A program made the translations under genes and the position numbers. DNA of 64,000 nt, from the NCBI RefSeq assembly GCF_018398875.1, contig NZ_JAGWDK010000001.1:372001-436000 (forward strand), read 5' to 3'. Positions within the stretch are counted from its first letter, which is position 1. Each line of letters opens with the position of its first letter. This document shows, piece by piece, positions 51,826 through 62,138 of the stretch. The stretch is from Bradyrhizobium sp. sGM-13 (lineage in GTDB: Bacteria; Pseudomonadota; Alphaproteobacteria; Rhizobiales; Xanthobacteraceae). The notes beneath the pieces were generated by a model, which was given only the letters and a program-made list of their open reading frames with translations, was not told the origin of the DNA and searched no databases.

Positions 51826-52803
51826 ATGCGTATTCTGAGCCTTGCGGGGCGGCGGCTCGCCGCCTCGATCCCGACCCTCATTCTGATCCTGATCGGCGTG
51901 TTCCTGCTGCTGCAGTTCGCACCGGGCGACACCGTCGACGCCATGATGGCGCAGATGGGCGGCGGCGATGCCGCGACCGCCAAGGAACTGCGCAAATTCT
52001 ATGGACTCGACCTCTCGATCCCGGCCCAGCTCGGCAATTACCTCTGGCGGCTGGTGCGGCTCGATCTCGGCTTCTCCTCAATCTACGGCAAGCCCGTGGC
52101 CTCGGTCATTCTGGAACGGCTGCCGCCGACGATTCTTTTGATGACCGCGTCGCTGTCGTTTGCGTTCTTCTTCGGGCTCGTGTTCGGCGTGATCGCCGCG
52201 CGCGTTGTCAACCGCTGGCCGGATACGCTGATCTCGACGCTCGGCCTGATCTTCTACGCCACGCCCTCGTTCTGGTTCGGGCTGATGGCCATTGTTGTGT
52301 TCTCGGTCTATCTGCAATGGTTGCCGCCCGGTGGTTTTGAGGACATCGGAACAGTCCGGACCGGCATCTGGCGAGCCCTGGATATCGCAAGCCACCTGGT
52401 GCTGCCGACGCTCACCCTCGGGCTGATCTTTCTCGCCATTTACCTTCGCATCATGCGCGCCTCGATGCTGGAAGTGCTGAACCTCGACTATGTCCGCACC
52501 GCGCGCGCAAAGGGCCTCGACGAGACGCGCGTGGTGACGCGGCACGTGCTGCGCAATGCGCTGTTGCCGATGGTGACGCTGATCGGGCTGCAGGCCGGCA
52601 CCATGCTCGGCGGATCGGTGGTGGTCGAAAGCGTGTTCTCGCTGCCGGGGCTCGGGCGGCTTGCCTATGAATCGGTGGTGCAGCGCGACCTCAATACCTT
52701 GCTTGGCATCGTCTTCGTCTCAGCGCTGCTCGTCATCACCGTGAACTTTATCGTTGACCTCATCTATGCGCGGCTCGATCCGCGCATCACGGCAGAGGGC
52801 TGA
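51826..52803 (+). CDS. ABC transporter permease, DppB type
   Basis: 325 residues with six helices. The N-terminal 'RRLAASIPTLILILIGVFLLLQFAPGDTVDAMMA' and the loop 'VLNLDYVRTARAKGLDETRVVTRHVLRNALLPMVTLIGLQAGTMLGGSVVVESVFSLPGLGRL' match DppB. It starts 24 bases after the binding-protein gene and pairs with the next permease. Confidence 0.92.
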   Translation: MRILSLAGRRLAASIPTLILILIGVFLLLQFAPGDTVDAMMAQMGGGDAATAKELRKFYGLDLSIPAQLGNYLWRLVRLDLGFSSIYGKPVASVILERLPPTILLMTASLSFAFFFGLVFGVIAARVVNRWPDTLISTLGLIFYATPSFWFGLMAIVVFSVYLQWLPPGGFEDIGTVRTGIWRALDIASHLVLPTLTLGLIFLAIYLRIMRASMLEVLNLDYVRTARAKGLDETRVVTRHVLRNALLPMVTLIGLQAGTMLGGSVVVESVFSLPGLGRLAYESVVQRDLNTLLGIVFVSALLVITVNFIVDLIYARLDPRITAEG

Positions 52804-52807
52804 CGCC

Positions 52808-53638
52808 ATGGATGCGGTCAAACGCTACTTCCGAAGTCCCGCCGCGGTCGCGGGCCTGATCCTGCTCCTGATCGTGATCGCGATGGCGATCTCGGCCGGC
52901 TGGTTCTACCCGCGCGATCCGCTGGCGCTCGCCGGCCGGCCGCTGGTCTGGCCGTTCTCCAACCCGCGCTTCCTGCTCGGCACCGACAATTCGGGACGCG
53001 ATATCGCCGCGCAGATCTTCTACGGCGCGCGGATATCGCTTCTGATCGGGGGTGTCGCAACCGCAATCGCGATCCTGATCGGCATCCTGGTCGGTGCCTT
53101 CGCCGGTTACTACGGCGGCTGGGTCGACAATGTCCTGATGCGGATCACCGAAGCGTTCCAGACGCTGCCGAATTTCGTGCTGCTGCTGGTGCTGGTCGCG
53201 GTGTTCGGCTCGACCTTGACGACGGTCACCATCGCCGTGGGCGTGGTGTCGTGGCCGGCTCCGGCGCGGCTGACCCGCGCGGAATTTTTGTCGCTGCGCA
53301 ACCGCGAATTCGTCCAGGCCGGGCGCACACTCGGCATGAAGAATATCCAGCTCATTTTCGGCGAGATCCTGCCCAACGCGCTGCCGCCCGTCATTGTCTA
53401 CGCCAGCGTGGTGATGGCGGTCGCGATCCTGCTCGAAAGCGCGCTCGCTTTCCTGCGGCTGTCGGACCCGAACGTGGCGTCCTGGGGCAATTTGATCGGC
53501 CTCGGCCGCGACGTGCTCCGGGTGCAGTGGTACGTCTCGGCAATCCCCGGCATCGCCATCCTCGTTACCGTGCTCGCAGTGTCGCTGGTCGGCCAGGGCC
53601 TCAATGATGCGCTCAATCCGAGGCTGAAAGGCCGATGA
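52808..53638 (+). CDS. ABC transporter permease, DppC type
   Basis: 276 residues from ATG 52808, four bases after the dppB-type stop. It has the DppC start region and '[72 protein letters not shown]', followed by the EAA loop '[37 protein letters not shown]'. It overlaps the ATPase gene by ATGA. Confidence 0.92.
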   Translation: MDAVKRYFRSPAAVAGLILLLIVIAMAISAGWFYPRDPLALAGRPLVWPFSNPRFLLGTDNSGRDIAAQIFYGARISLLIGGVATAIAILIGILVGAFAGYYGGWVDNVLMRITEAFQTLPNFVLLLVLVAVFGSTLTTVTIAVGVVSWPAPARLTRAEFLSLRNREFVQAGRTLGMKNIQLIFGEILPNALPPVIVYASVVMAVAILLESALAFLRLSDPNVASWGNLIGLGRDVLRVQWYVSAIPGIAILVTVLAVSLVGQGLNDALNPRLKGR

Positions 53639-55266
53639 GCGCGAAAGATACCATCCTCTCGCTCGATCGCTTGAGCGTCCGCCTCCCCGGCGGCGCGGAT
53701 CGAGCGCATGCGCTATCGGGCGTCTCGCTGGAGATTGCTTCCAACGAGATCCTCTGCGTGGTCGGCGAATCCGGCTCCGGCAAGTCGATGATGGCGAATG
53801 CGATCATGCGGCTGTTGCCCAATGAGGTGACGATCGACGGCGGCCGGGTGATGTTCGAGCGTCGTGATCTCTGCAAAGCGTCGATCGCGGAGATGCGCGA
53901 GGTCCGCGGCGCCGGCATTGCGATGATTTTCCAGGAGCCGATGACGGCGCTCAATCCGCTGCGCACCATTGGCGACCAGATCGCCGAGATGTTCTCGATC
54001 CATACCGGACTGTCGAAGGCGGAGATCGGCGCGAAAGTGTTGGCGCTGCTCGCCGACGTCCGCATTCCCGATCCGAAGCTGGCGGCAAAGGCCTATCCGC
54101 ATGAGCTATCCGGTGGGCAGCGCCAGCGGGCCATGATCGCGATGGCGCTGGCGCTCGATCCAAAACTCCTGATTGCCGACGAGCCGACGACGGCGCTCGA
54201 CGTCACGACGCAAGCGCAGATATTGAAACTGATCCGCGACCTGCAGCAGCGCCGCAGGACGGCGGTCATGTTCATCACCCATGATTTCGGCGTGGTCGCC
54301 GAGATCGCCGACCGCGTGGTGGTGATGCAGCACGGCGTCATCGTCGAACACGGCACAGCTTCTGACGTGCTGCACCATCCACAGCACGCCTACACCAAAC
54401 AGCTCATTGCCGCGGTGCCACCGCTGAACGCGCCTCCCCCGCGGGCACTTGCCTCTGACAACATCCTGACGATCACCGATGTCTCGAAGACCTATCGTAC
54501 CGGCGGTTTTCTCGGGCGCGGCGCGCGGGTGACGGCAGCCGTGAAGAATGTCTCGCTCAACCTGCCGCGCGGGGCGACGCTCGGCATTGTCGGCGAATCC
54601 GGATCGGGCAAATCGACGCTGGCGCGCTGCATCGTGCGGCTGATTGATCCCGATACCGGATCGATCGTGCTCGACGGCAGCGACTGGGCGAAAATGCCGC
54701 GTGAAGAGGTCCGCCGCGAGACGCGGCATATCCAGATGGTGTTTCAGGACCCGTTCGCCTCGCTCAATCCGCGCCGCAAGGCGGCTGAACTGGTGGCGCA
54801 GGGGCCAATCGTGCACGGCACGTCGCGCGCCAAGGCGATTGCGGATGCGAGGGAGCTGTTCGCACTGGTCGGGCTGGATCCTTCGGCCGGCGACCGCTAT
54901 CCGCACGAATTCTCCGGCGGCCAGCGCCAGCGCATCGGTCTTGCCCGTGCCTTGGCGCTGAATCCGGACGTGCTGGTGGCGGACGAGCCGGTGTCAGCTC
55001 TGGACGTTTCCGTGCAGGCGCAGGTGTTAAAGCTGCTCGCCGAATTGCGGACGCGGCTCGGGCTTTCGATCGTCTTCATCACCCATGATCTGCGCGTGGC
55101 GGCGCAAATCTGCGACCTCGTCGCCGTAATGAAGGATGGCGAGGTGGTGGAGCACGGACGCGCGGCGGAGGTGTTCGGCAATCCGCAGCATCCGTATACG
55201 CGCGCGCTGCTCGATTCCATCCCGGGCGGGGAATTCGCGAGGGAGCACGACACGACAGCGGTGTAG
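53635..55266 (+). CDS. Double ATPase of the dipeptide-type ABC transporter (DppD-DppF fusion)
   Basis: 543 residues holding two complete ATP-binding cassettes. The first has Walker A 'GESGSGKSM', signature '[15 protein letters not shown]' and Walker B '[12 protein letters not shown]'. The second has '[15 protein letters not shown]', '[15 protein letters not shown]' and '[12 protein letters not shown]'. Each is followed by the oligopeptide-type C-terminal motif ('[15 protein letters not shown]', '[17 protein letters not shown]'). Such tandem fusions are common in alphaproteobacteria. It ends the operon, just before a hairpin repeat. Confidence 0.93.
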   Translation: MSAKDTILSLDRLSVRLPGGADRAHALSGVSLEIASNEILCVVGESGSGKSMMANAIMRLLPNEVTIDGGRVMFERRDLCKASIAEMREVRGAGIAMIFQEPMTALNPLRTIGDQIAEMFSIHTGLSKAEIGAKVLALLADVRIPDPKLAAKAYPHELSGGQRQRAMIAMALALDPKLLIADEPTTALDVTTQAQILKLIRDLQQRRRTAVMFITHDFGVVAEIADRVVVMQHGVIVEHGTASDVLHHPQHAYTKQLIAAVPPLNAPPPRALASDNILTITDVSKTYRTGGFLGRGARVTAAVKNVSLNLPRGATLGIVGESGSGKSTLARCIVRLIDPDTGSIVLDGSDWAKMPREEVRRETRHIQMVFQDPFASLNPRRKAAELVAQGPIVHGTSRAKAIADARELFALVGLDPSAGDRYPHEFSGGQRQRIGLARALALNPDVLVADEPVSALDVSVQAQVLKLLAELRTRLGLSIVFITHDLRVAAQICDLVAVMKDGEVVEHGRAAEVFGNPQHPYTRALLDSIPGGEFAREHDTTAV

Positions 55267-55276
55267 CGGCATCTGC

Positions 55277-55408
55277 TCCCTCTCCCCGCCCTTTCGCGGG
55301 GAGAGGGTTGGGGTGAGGGGCTGCCCCAGCGCACTCCAACTCTCATTCGGATTCGCGGAGAGAGCCCCTCGCCCCGACCCTCTCCCCGTGAAGAACGGGG
55401 AGAGGGAG
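55277..55408. repeat. Intergenic hairpin repeat, CCTCTCCCCGC family, copy 4 of 4
   Basis: CCCTCTCCCCGCCCTTTCGCGGGGAGAGGG at the left and CCCTCTCCCCGTGAAGAACGGGGAGAGGG at the right are strong hairpins. GGGGTGAGGGGCT and AGCCCCTCGCCCC pair between them. It lies between the convergent ABC operon and oxidase gene and likely terminates both. Confidence 0.88.
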
Positions 55409-55431
55409 AAGCGGCAGCCTCGCTAGTAAGA

Positions 55432-56736
55432 TCACGCCATTTCCCTGGCATCTCGCCGGCGGTAGACCAGCAGCATCAGCGGCGCCAGCTTGCGCAAAAT
55501 GCCGTGGGCGACGATCGGCACAGGCTCGGTGAACGGCAGCGCCAGTTCGTTCTCCGGCACGCCGCGGACCGCCTTTGCCAGTTCGTTGCCGAGAGGCATC
55601 GTCAGCGCCACCGCGCGGCCGTTGCAACCGGTCCAGCCGAACGCATTGGGCCCGAGCTTGTGAATGTGCGGCAGGAAATCCGTGGTCATGCCGACATAAC
55701 CGTTCCAGACATAATCGAACGAGACCTCGCCGATCTGCGGCCACAGCCGCTGCAGGCGTTCGGTGACGCGCGCCTTGATCCGCTCCACCTTGTTGCCGGG
55801 GCCGATGACCGCGCCGCCGGTGACCAGGCGATTTCGCGCGTCGTAGCGCGCGAAATAGAGTTCGCCATGGGTATCCGACATCGCCTGCCGGCCGGGAATA
55901 ATGGTCTTTCGGACGTTGTCCGACAACGGCTGCGTCGCCATTTGCCACGACAGCACCGGCATCACCTCGCGCGCAATCTCTGGCACCAGCGATTTGGAGA
56001 ATTCGCCGCTATAGGCATTGCTCGCCACGACCAGCGCGCGGCCGGAGATTTCGCCCTTCGCGGTTTTGACGACCCAGCGGTCGCCCCGTCGCTCGAAACT
56101 TTCCGCCGGCGAACGTGCGTAAATGCGCGCGCCGAGCCCGAGCACGGTGCGCGCGAGGCCACGGGCCAGCGCCAGCGGATTGATGTGGCCGCCGGTTTTG
56201 TTCCAGAAGCCGCCGAACCATGCGTCGGAACCGAGCATGTCGCGCGTCTGCTCGCGCGACAGCAACTCAACGGGCGCGCCGAACTTCGACCACTGCCGCA
56301 CCCGCCGTTCCGCGATCTTGATGCGGCCGGGCGAATGCACGGGCTGAACCCAGCCGGCCTGTTCCCCCTCGGCGTCGATCTTGTAGCGCCTTGTCACGTC
56401 GAAGAGATAAGAAGCGCTGTCGCGCAACATGCCGACGAAACGTTCGCCGGCCGCGCCGTGCTTGGCGATGATATCTTCCGGATCGGGCCGCGACAGCGTC
56501 GGGATCACCTGGCCATTGTTGCGGCCCGATGCACCCCAGCCAGGCTCCGCGGCTTCGACAATCGCGACATCGACGCCCGCTTCGCGCAGATGCAGCGCGG
56601 TGGAAAGTCCGGTGAAGCCTCCGCCGATCACGATCACATCGGCCTGCCGCGAGCCGATCAGTTCCGGTAAATCAGGCCCCGATGGCGTCACGGCCGCCCA
56701 GAGTGAATCAGGCCAGCGGACGTTGCTCGTGTTCAT
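55432..56736 (-). CDS. FAD-dependent amine/amino-acid oxidase, DAO family (PuuB-like)
   Basis: 434 residues. The FAD motif 'ADVIVIGGGFTGLSTALHLREAGVDVAIVEAAEPGWGASGRNNGQVIP' and the C-terminal 'WNGYVGMTTDFLPHIHKLGPNAFGWTGCNGRAVALTMPLGNELAKAV' match the gamma-glutamylputrescine oxidase branch of the DAO family. It oxidises a primary or secondary amine, giving an aldehyde or keto acid and peroxide. It is convergent with the peptide-type ABC operon and divergent from the VOC gene. The substrate may be supplied by that importer, but this is a guess. Confidence 0.87.
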   Translation of the reverse strand: MNTSNVRWPDSLWAAVTPSGPDLPELIGSRQADVIVIGGGFTGLSTALHLREAGVDVAIVEAAEPGWGASGRNNGQVIPTLSRPDPEDIIAKHGAAGERFVGMLRDSASYLFDVTRRYKIDAEGEQAGWVQPVHSPGRIKIAERRVRQWSKFGAPVELLSREQTRDMLGSDAWFGGFWNKTGGHINPLALARGLARTVLGLGARIYARSPAESFERRGDRWVVKTAKGEISGRALVVASNAYSGEFSKSLVPEIAREVMPVLSWQMATQPLSDNVRKTIIPGRQAMSDTHGELYFARYDARNRLVTGGAVIGPGNKVERIKARVTERLQRLWPQIGEVSFDYVWNGYVGMTTDFLPHIHKLGPNAFGWTGCNGRAVALTMPLGNELAKAVRGVPENELALPFTEPVPIVAHGILRKLAPLMLLVYRRRDAREMA

Positions 56737-56809
56737 CATGATCCTTTCTTGCAGGCAACTGATCGTTCTGATTAGCTTAGACGGCTAACGAGCCTCAGGG
56801 AACAAAAGA

Positions 56810-57664
56810 GTGGCACTCAAAAACATCATCGGAATCGATCACGCCGTGGTCATGGTGAAAGATCTCGGCAAAGCCGCCGAAAACTACAAGCGGCTCGGCT
56901 TCACCGTGTCGCCGCGCGGCACCCACAGCGCACATATGGGATCGGGCAATTACACCATCATGTTCGACCCCGACTATATGGAATTGCTCGGCGTGCTGAC
57001 GCCGACAGAACACAATGCTCCGGCGCGGACGTATCTGGAAAGAAATGGCGAAGGCATCGAGCGCATCGCGTTCACGGCGGTGGATTCCGCCGAGGGCGCG
57101 GAAGAAATTCGTGCGCGCGGCTATCCGCCGATTGGACCGACCGATTTCGAACGTCCCGTGACGATGCCCGATGGCACGGTATCGGCGGCCAAGTTTCGTA
57201 CCTTCCAATGGCCGACGGCGGAAGCGCCGGGCGGCGTGCGCATGTTTGCCTGCCAGCACAAGACGCGCGAGACGGTTTGGATTCCCGAATTGATGAAGCA
57301 CGCCAATGGCGCCAAGCGCCTGAAGGAGGTGCTGATCGTCACCCCGGAGCCGGCGGATGATGCCGCGCAGCTCGCGAGCATGATCGATCGTGAGGCAAGG
57401 GTCGAACCAGACGGCGTCATTGCGGTCCCCTCAGGCGGCGACCGCGCCGACTTCATATTCCTGACAAAGACCCAGCTCGGCACACGCTACCCTGACGTCC
57501 CGCTGGCGGGGCTGCCCGAGCGCGGCGGCGCGGGACTGGTGATTGCGGCCGATCTCGCGGCGGCGGAAAAGGCGCTCGGCGCTGTCGGCGTGAAGAGTGC
57601 TGATGGCGTTGTAGTGCCGCCGGCTGAAGGCAACGGCACGATGCTCGCGTTTGTTAAGGCATAG
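56810..57664 (+). CDS. VOC family / glyoxalase-like protein
   Basis: 284 residues starting at GTG 56810 in 'ALKNIIGIDHAVVMVKDLGKAAENYKRLGFTVSPRGTHSAHMGSGNYTIMF', a VOC strand-helix pattern with metal-type His and Glu positions. The C-terminal half is a second, weaker VOC-like region. It resembles the glyoxalase-like domain often linked to ring-cleavage dioxygenases. Function unknown. It is divergent from the oxidase and followed by a TetR gene 38 bases later. Confidence 0.8.
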   Translation: MALKNIIGIDHAVVMVKDLGKAAENYKRLGFTVSPRGTHSAHMGSGNYTIMFDPDYMELLGVLTPTEHNAPARTYLERNGEGIERIAFTAVDSAEGAEEIRARGYPPIGPTDFERPVTMPDGTVSAAKFRTFQWPTAEAPGGVRMFACQHKTRETVWIPELMKHANGAKRLKEVLIVTPEPADDAAQLASMIDREARVEPDGVIAVPSGGDRADFIFLTKTQLGTRYPDVPLAGLPERGGAGLVIAADLAAAEKALGAVGVKSADGVVVPPAEGNGTMLAFVKA

Positions 57665-57702
57665 TCGGCAGCGCCGGCCGCGCTGATCGGGAAAGCCCAA
57701 AC

Positions 57703-58314
57703 ATGACGAGGGGCAGGATCGAAGCGGATGGCGATATGGCGGCAAGCCGCCGTGGTCGCCCCCGTTCCGCCGAAACAACCAACGCCATTCTGCAAAGCGC
57801 CTACACGCTGATGGCGACCACGGGTCTGGCCGCTACCAGCATCGATGCGGTGGCACGGCACTCCAACGTCTCGAAAATGACCATCTACAAATGGTGGCCG
57901 TCGCGAGAGGCCCTGCTGATCGACGCGTTCCTGCATCATGCTTCGCTGATGCTGCCGCTGCCGACGTCAGGAACGCCGGCGGACCGCCTGAGAAGTCATG
58001 CCGCGGCTTATGCGAAAGCGCTGCAGGGCGAATTCGGCAAGGTGCAGCTCGCGGTGATCTCCGAATGCATCTCGAACACCGGATCCGCCGAAATCTTCTA
58101 CGAGCGCTATCTCAGGTATCGCAGAGCCGCTTTGGTCCAATTGATCGCCGATGGCCAGCAGGATGGCAGCATCGGCGCGGCCGGGGCGCCGGAGGATCTG
58201 TACGACGCGATTTATGGCAGCCTGTTCTACCGCTACATCTTCGAAATCAAGCCTATCTCGCCGGCGCAAGCCCGCAATCTCGTCGATACCCTGTTGATGA
58301 TCAGGCGCCGCTGA
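57703..58314 (+). CDS. TetR-family transcriptional regulator
   Basis: 203 residues. The helix-turn-helix is 'LMATTGLAATSIDAVARHSNVSKMTIYKWWPSREALLIDAFL'; the rest is the helical ligand domain, with 'YDAIYGSLFYRYIF' near the dimer face. It follows the VOC gene and its last 14 bases overlap the convergent desaturase gene. It may regulate the VOC, oxidase or desaturase genes. Confidence 0.9.
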   Translation: MTRGRIEADGDMAASRRGRPRSAETTNAILQSAYTLMATTGLAATSIDAVARHSNVSKMTIYKWWPSREALLIDAFLHHASLMLPLPTSGTPADRLRSHAAAYAKALQGEFGKVQLAVISECISNTGSAEIFYERYLRYRRAALVQLIADGQQDGSIGAAGAPEDLYDAIYGSLFYRYIFEIKPISPAQARNLVDTLLMIRRR

Positions 58315-59260
58315 CGCGCCGAACCAGGTGACCTCGCTCGCGGCGGAACCAGGCCCAGGTCTCCCGCGTCACCGCCACATAACCCTGGCCCCGGAACACG
58401 ATCCGCCCGTCGACGATCTCGTTCAGCCTCGGCAGCGCATGAAACGGAATCGAAGGATAGGCGTGGTGCTCGACATGATAGGGCATGTTCCATGCAAACC
58501 ACTTCATAAGCGCGCCGGTATAGGTCGTGCGGGTGTTCTGGAAAGCGCTGCGCGTCCGCTCACAGCCGGTGTGTTCGGCATAGAGGTAAGGACGCAGGAA
58601 CAACTGGCCGACGATTAGAGGAACGATCCAGACCCAGAGCAGCAGCGTCGTATGAAGCGCGAATGAGGCGAGGAGCAGCACGACATAACCGGCGACATAG
58701 AGGCGCGCCTCCCTCACCACGATATGGCGCTTGCCTTCGGGTATCCATGGAGCCGATGCATTGCCAGTGAAGGCATGGCGAAGCATCAGCCCCACCCGGA
58801 AGGCGACCTGCCGAAGACCGCTATAGGCGAACGCGAGCTCCGTATCCGAGGCAGGAATCGGGCCAACCAGCAGTTCCGGGTCCCTCCTCGGATCCTGCGT
58901 GTAGCGATGGTGGTCCCAGTGGAACAGGCAATAATATTCGTAGGGCAGCCCGATCGCAAATGAAGAGAGATGGCCAACTACGAGATTGAGCGCGCGGCTG
59001 CGAAACGCCGTCTTGTGCGCGGTCTCGTGCACGACCATGAACAGGAAGGCGACGAAATACCCCTGCACGACGATCAGCGGCACTGCCCAAAGCAAACCAT
59101 AGGTCGAAGCGACCTGCCAGATCAGCGTGCCGAAAACGCCGATGGCGCCGTAGTGGCTGGCCGCGCGAATGATGCCGGGCATGTTCGATCGCACCGATAG
59201 CTCGCGCAGCTCCGCCGAAGTCAGCGGCTTCTCTCCCGTTGCGGTAATTGCCGTGCTCAT
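58301..59260 (-). CDS. Membrane fatty acid desaturase family protein
   Basis: About 319 residues from ATG 59260. The three His boxes of membrane di-iron desaturases are present: 'VVHETAHKTAF', 'HWDHHRYTQDP' and 'MPYHVEHHAYPSIPFHALP'. Several hydrophobic helices lie around them. An in-frame opening further upstream overlaps the MetX-like gene and is not needed. It lies 25 bases after that gene, so they are one operon. The substrate may be a lipid, carotenoid or other hydrocarbon. Confidence 0.88.
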   Translation of the reverse strand: MSTAITATGEKPLTSAELRELSVRSNMPGIIRAASHYGAIGVFGTLIWQVASTYGLLWAVPLIVVQGYFVAFLFMVVHETAHKTAFRSRALNLVVGHLSSFAIGLPYEYYCLFHWDHHRYTQDPRRDPELLVGPIPASDTELAFAYSGLRQVAFRVGLMLRHAFTGNASAPWIPEGKRHIVVREARLYVAGYVVLLLASFALHTTLLLWVWIVPLIVGQLFLRPYLYAEHTGCERTRSAFQNTRTTYTGALMKWFAWNMPYHVEHHAYPSIPFHALPRLNEIVDGRIVFRGQGYVAVTRETWAWFRRERGHLVRRVSGA

Positions 59261-59285
59261 GGTCGCTATCGCCTTCCGGATGATT

Positions 59286-60305
59286 TCAGCGCTGCAGCAG
59301 CGCCGAGATTTCGGCATTGATGAAGTCGCGGTCTGCGGGATTGTTGATGGGGTTTCCAGCGCGGTGTCCGTGGATCGAGGGAATCGGATGGAGTTGTGCC
59401 GATCTTGCGTTGACGAGGCGGCCAAGCTCCGCCTCGTTGTCGCGCATGTCGAAATAACGATCCGTCCGCCCCGGCATCAGCAGCACCCTCGCCTTGATCG
59501 CGGCGAGCGCGTGGTCGATGTCGCCGCCGAATTCGGGACTTTGGCTGATATCGCCACGTTGCCAGATACCGATCTGCACCAGGAGATCATTGGCGTCGCG
59601 CCTGGCGAAGGCAATGTCCCATGACCGTGCGAGGTAGTCTTCGAGGCTTGTGAAGCCGGCCCCGCGCCAGACCTCGTCCCGGTAATAGGCGTGCGACATC
59701 GCCCACCCCGCATAAACCCGTCCCATGGCGCGAAGACCGGCGACGGGCCTTGCAACGAAACGGCCGTCCTGCCAGGCCGGGTCCGCAGTCAGCGCCGCCT
59801 TCACGCCCTCGAGAAATACGTGATTATAGGGCGAACATCTGGCGCTGCCGCAGACGACGGCCGCGCGTTCCACCATGTCGGGATGACAGGCCGCCCAATG
59901 ATAGGCCTGCATGCCGCCCATCGACCAGCCATAGACCAGCGCGATCTTTGCAACGCCGAACTGCTCCTCGAGAAGGCGGCGCTGGACCGCGACGGCATCG
60001 TGATAGCTGACGGCCGGAAACGGCGTGAGGTCGGAATTGGACGGCGATGAAGACAGGCCGTTGCCTAAGAGGTTCGGAATGATGATGAAATAGCGATCGG
60101 GGTCCAGAGCGCCGCCACGCTGGATCAGCCATTCGATATCGCTGTGCTGCGCACTGAAGGACGTTGGATAGACAATCACATTGTCTTTCCGCGCATTCAG
60201 CGTGCCGTAGGTCTTGTAGGCGAGCTGCATCGCAGGAAATACGACGCCTGTCTGGAGCTCGACGTCTCCGGCTTGGAATATCTGATAGTCGGCACGCGGC
60301 GTCAT
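59286..60305 (-). CDS. Homoserine acetyltransferase-like alpha/beta hydrolase (MetX family)
   Basis: 339 residues from ATG 60305, which has GGAG 6 bases ahead; ATG 60332 lacks a ribosome site. The MetX-type core is present: 'LAYKTYGTLNARKDNVIVYPTSFSAQHSDI', nucleophile 'YGWSMGGMQAYHWAACHPD', Asp in 'LLMPGRTDRYFDM' and His in 'IPSIHGHRAGNP'. It lacks the C-terminal extension of many true MetX enzymes and is not next to metY. A general acyltransferase or hydrolase role, perhaps tied to the downstream desaturase, is as likely as methionine synthesis. Confidence 0.82.
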   Translation of the reverse strand: MTPRADYQIFQAGDVELQTGVVFPAMQLAYKTYGTLNARKDNVIVYPTSFSAQHSDIEWLIQRGGALDPDRYFIIIPNLLGNGLSSSPSNSDLTPFPAVSYHDAVAVQRRLLEEQFGVAKIALVYGWSMGGMQAYHWAACHPDMVERAAVVCGSARCSPYNHVFLEGVKAALTADPAWQDGRFVARPVAGLRAMGRVYAGWAMSHAYYRDEVWRGAGFTSLEDYLARSWDIAFARRDANDLLVQIGIWQRGDISQSPEFGGDIDHALAAIKARVLLMPGRTDRYFDMRDNEAELGRLVNARSAQLHPIPSIHGHRAGNPINNPADRDFINAEISALLQR

Positions 60306-60323
60306 GGCCAGCTCCGTATTTAC

Positions 60324-60338
60324 TGTACTCATTGTACA
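60324..60338. promoter_or_regulatory. Operator-like palindrome before the MetX-like gene
   Basis: TGTAC-TCATT-GTACA is an inverted repeat 19-33 bases before the MetX-like start, in an AT-rich stretch unlike its surroundings. It suits a TetR- or GntR-type regulator; the TetR gene at 57703 is a nearby candidate. Confidence 0.4.
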
Positions 60339-60416
60339 TTATTTACATTGGATTGCAACGAAATTCGCCGCCGGGAACGACGCCCCTGCTCGCGCTCGTG
60401 AAGCCGCAAATGAAAG

Positions 60417-60444
60417 TTGCGCCGCAGCGGCTTCTGCGGCGCAA
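60417..60444 (-). terminator. Terminator hairpin after the NCS2 permease gene
   Basis: On the minus strand TTGCGCCGCAG and CTGCGGCGCAA form perfect 11-base arms around a 6-base loop, followed by CTTTCATTT. It lies about 40 bases past the permease stop. The T-tract is broken, so it may be a moderate terminator. Confidence 0.65.
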
Positions 60445-60485
60445 TTTCACAGGAGATCAAACGATTGCGGGCTTGTCGCCAGCGA

Positions 60486-62138
60486 TCACTCCGCTGGTGC
60501 AGCGACCGGTACTTCCGCATGCGAGCTGTAAGCGACGCTGCCGCTGGTCTTCGCCAGCGCAAACAACCCCGCCGCCATCACGACATAGGCCAGCGCCACG
60601 CCCGGCGTGACACCGAGACCACCGCCGATGCCGACGGCTTCGCCGTGCATGAAACCGAAATAGGTCATGATCGCGCCGGCCAGCGCAAAGGCTGACGCCT
60701 TCATGAAGTCGCGTTCGATCACGAACACGCCAATTGCGCCCAGCACGAGGCCGGTGAGGATCGAGCCGCCGCCCATCACTTCCAGCCCGTGATAGAGCAC
60801 GCCCTGTTGGGGCAGCGCTGATATGGCGGCCGTCTTAACCGCATCGACCTTGTCGGCCGCAAGACCGCCGACGGCTTGCGCCGCAGCCATGCTCGCACCG
60901 AGCATGGTGTCGACCTGCAGCTTCGCCCACGCCGCGAGATGTGGTGTCAGCGTCAGCACGATCGCGGGAGCGTGCTTGAGCGGCGTGGTCTGGAACGCCT
61001 GCGCGCCGATCAGCATGCCGATATAGAGCAGGATCGGCGAGATCGCGACCACAGGCACCAGCGCCAGCAATACCGAGATTATGCCGAACCACGACAGCAG
61101 CACCACCATGATGCCAGTCGCGGCCGAATAACCGATCCGCCCGCCCATCGCTTTCCAGCCGGGATGGCCGATATAAACCGCGTTGATGAAGGGATTACCC
61201 ATCAGGCAGCCGATCAGGCTGACGGCGCCGTCGGCGGTCAGCACGCGCGCGGTCGGATATTCGTCACCCGCGGCTTCCGCGCTTTCGACATTGTCCATGG
61301 CTTCGACGAGGTCGTAGATGCCGAACGGGATCGCAGTCACCAGGATGATGCCGAGGAATTCGAAGCCGGAGAACACGTGGCCGAAGGCAGGCAACGGCAC
61401 CGAGAAGCCGAAATTGGCAAAGGCATCACTGAGGCCCCTCAGGCTCAAGCCGCCGAGCCCGAGGCCGAACAGGTTGGAGCCCCAGGCGATCAGCATGCCG
61501 ACGGCAATGGCGACGAGGCCCGCCGGAATCCCCTTCGGGTATTTCACGCCACCGAACCAGCTCACCAGGATGATGGCGAAGCAGATCAGGCCGATCTGCG
61601 GCGTCATGTACATCTCCAGCGCCGGGCGCATCGAGATGAAGGTGACGGAGACACCGGCGAGCGTGCCGAGCAGCGCCGCGCGCGGGGTGATCTTCCGGAT
61701 GTAGGGCGCGATGAAACCGCCGATCATCAGAATAAAACTCTGGAAGAACACCCAGACCAGGCCGGCCGACCAGCCCTTCACGGGGTCGCCGGTCTTGAGC
61801 GTGATCGGCAACATGATCACGAAGGTAACGATGAACATGTGCGGCACGCTGACGCCGGACGGCAGCGCGCAGACGTCGTTGCGGCCGGTCTTCTGCGCCA
61901 GTTTGTAGGCGAGATACGCGTAATAGAACGTCGAGAGGCACATCATCAGGCCGAGCGCCGGCAGGATGCGGCCGAACACGATACTGTCCGGCATCTTCAG
62001 CACGAAGCGCAACAGCCCCGTCAGCACCAGCATGTTGACGAGGATGTTGGTGCCGAAGCCGAACAAGGCGTTCCAGTCGCCCGGCGTCCACAGTGCCGGC
62101 TTGAAAGTGGATGTACCTGATGTGCCCGTTGCGCTCAT
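60486..62138 (-). CDS. NCS2-type (xanthine/uracil) permease family protein
   Basis: 550 residues with 12-14 hydrophobic helices. The pattern '[53 protein letters not shown]' with '[32 protein letters not shown]' and '[31 protein letters not shown]' fits the uracil-xanthine permease superfamily, especially its larger, less studied branch. It overlaps the cysteine hydrolase gene by ATGA. It probably imports the compound that the hydrolase acts on, or a precursor of it. Confidence 0.82.
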   Translation of the reverse strand: MSATGTSGTSTFKPALWTPGDWNALFGFGTNILVNMLVLTGLLRFVLKMPDSIVFGRILPALGLMMCLSTFYYAYLAYKLAQKTGRNDVCALPSGVSVPHMFIVTFVIMLPITLKTGDPVKGWSAGLVWVFFQSFILMIGGFIAPYIRKITPRAALLGTLAGVSVTFISMRPALEMYMTPQIGLICFAIILVSWFGGVKYPKGIPAGLVAIAVGMLIAWGSNLFGLGLGGLSLRGLSDAFANFGFSVPLPAFGHVFSGFEFLGIILVTAIPFGIYDLVEAMDNVESAEAAGDEYPTARVLTADGAVSLIGCLMGNPFINAVYIGHPGWKAMGGRIGYSAATGIMVVLLSWFGIISVLLALVPVVAISPILLYIGMLIGAQAFQTTPLKHAPAIVLTLTPHLAAWAKLQVDTMLGASMAAAQAVGGLAADKVDAVKTAAISALPQQGVLYHGLEVMGGGSILTGLVLGAIGVFVIERDFMKASAFALAGAIMTYFGFMHGEAVGIGGGLGVTPGVALAYVVMAAGLFALAKTSGSVAYSSHAEVPVAAPAE

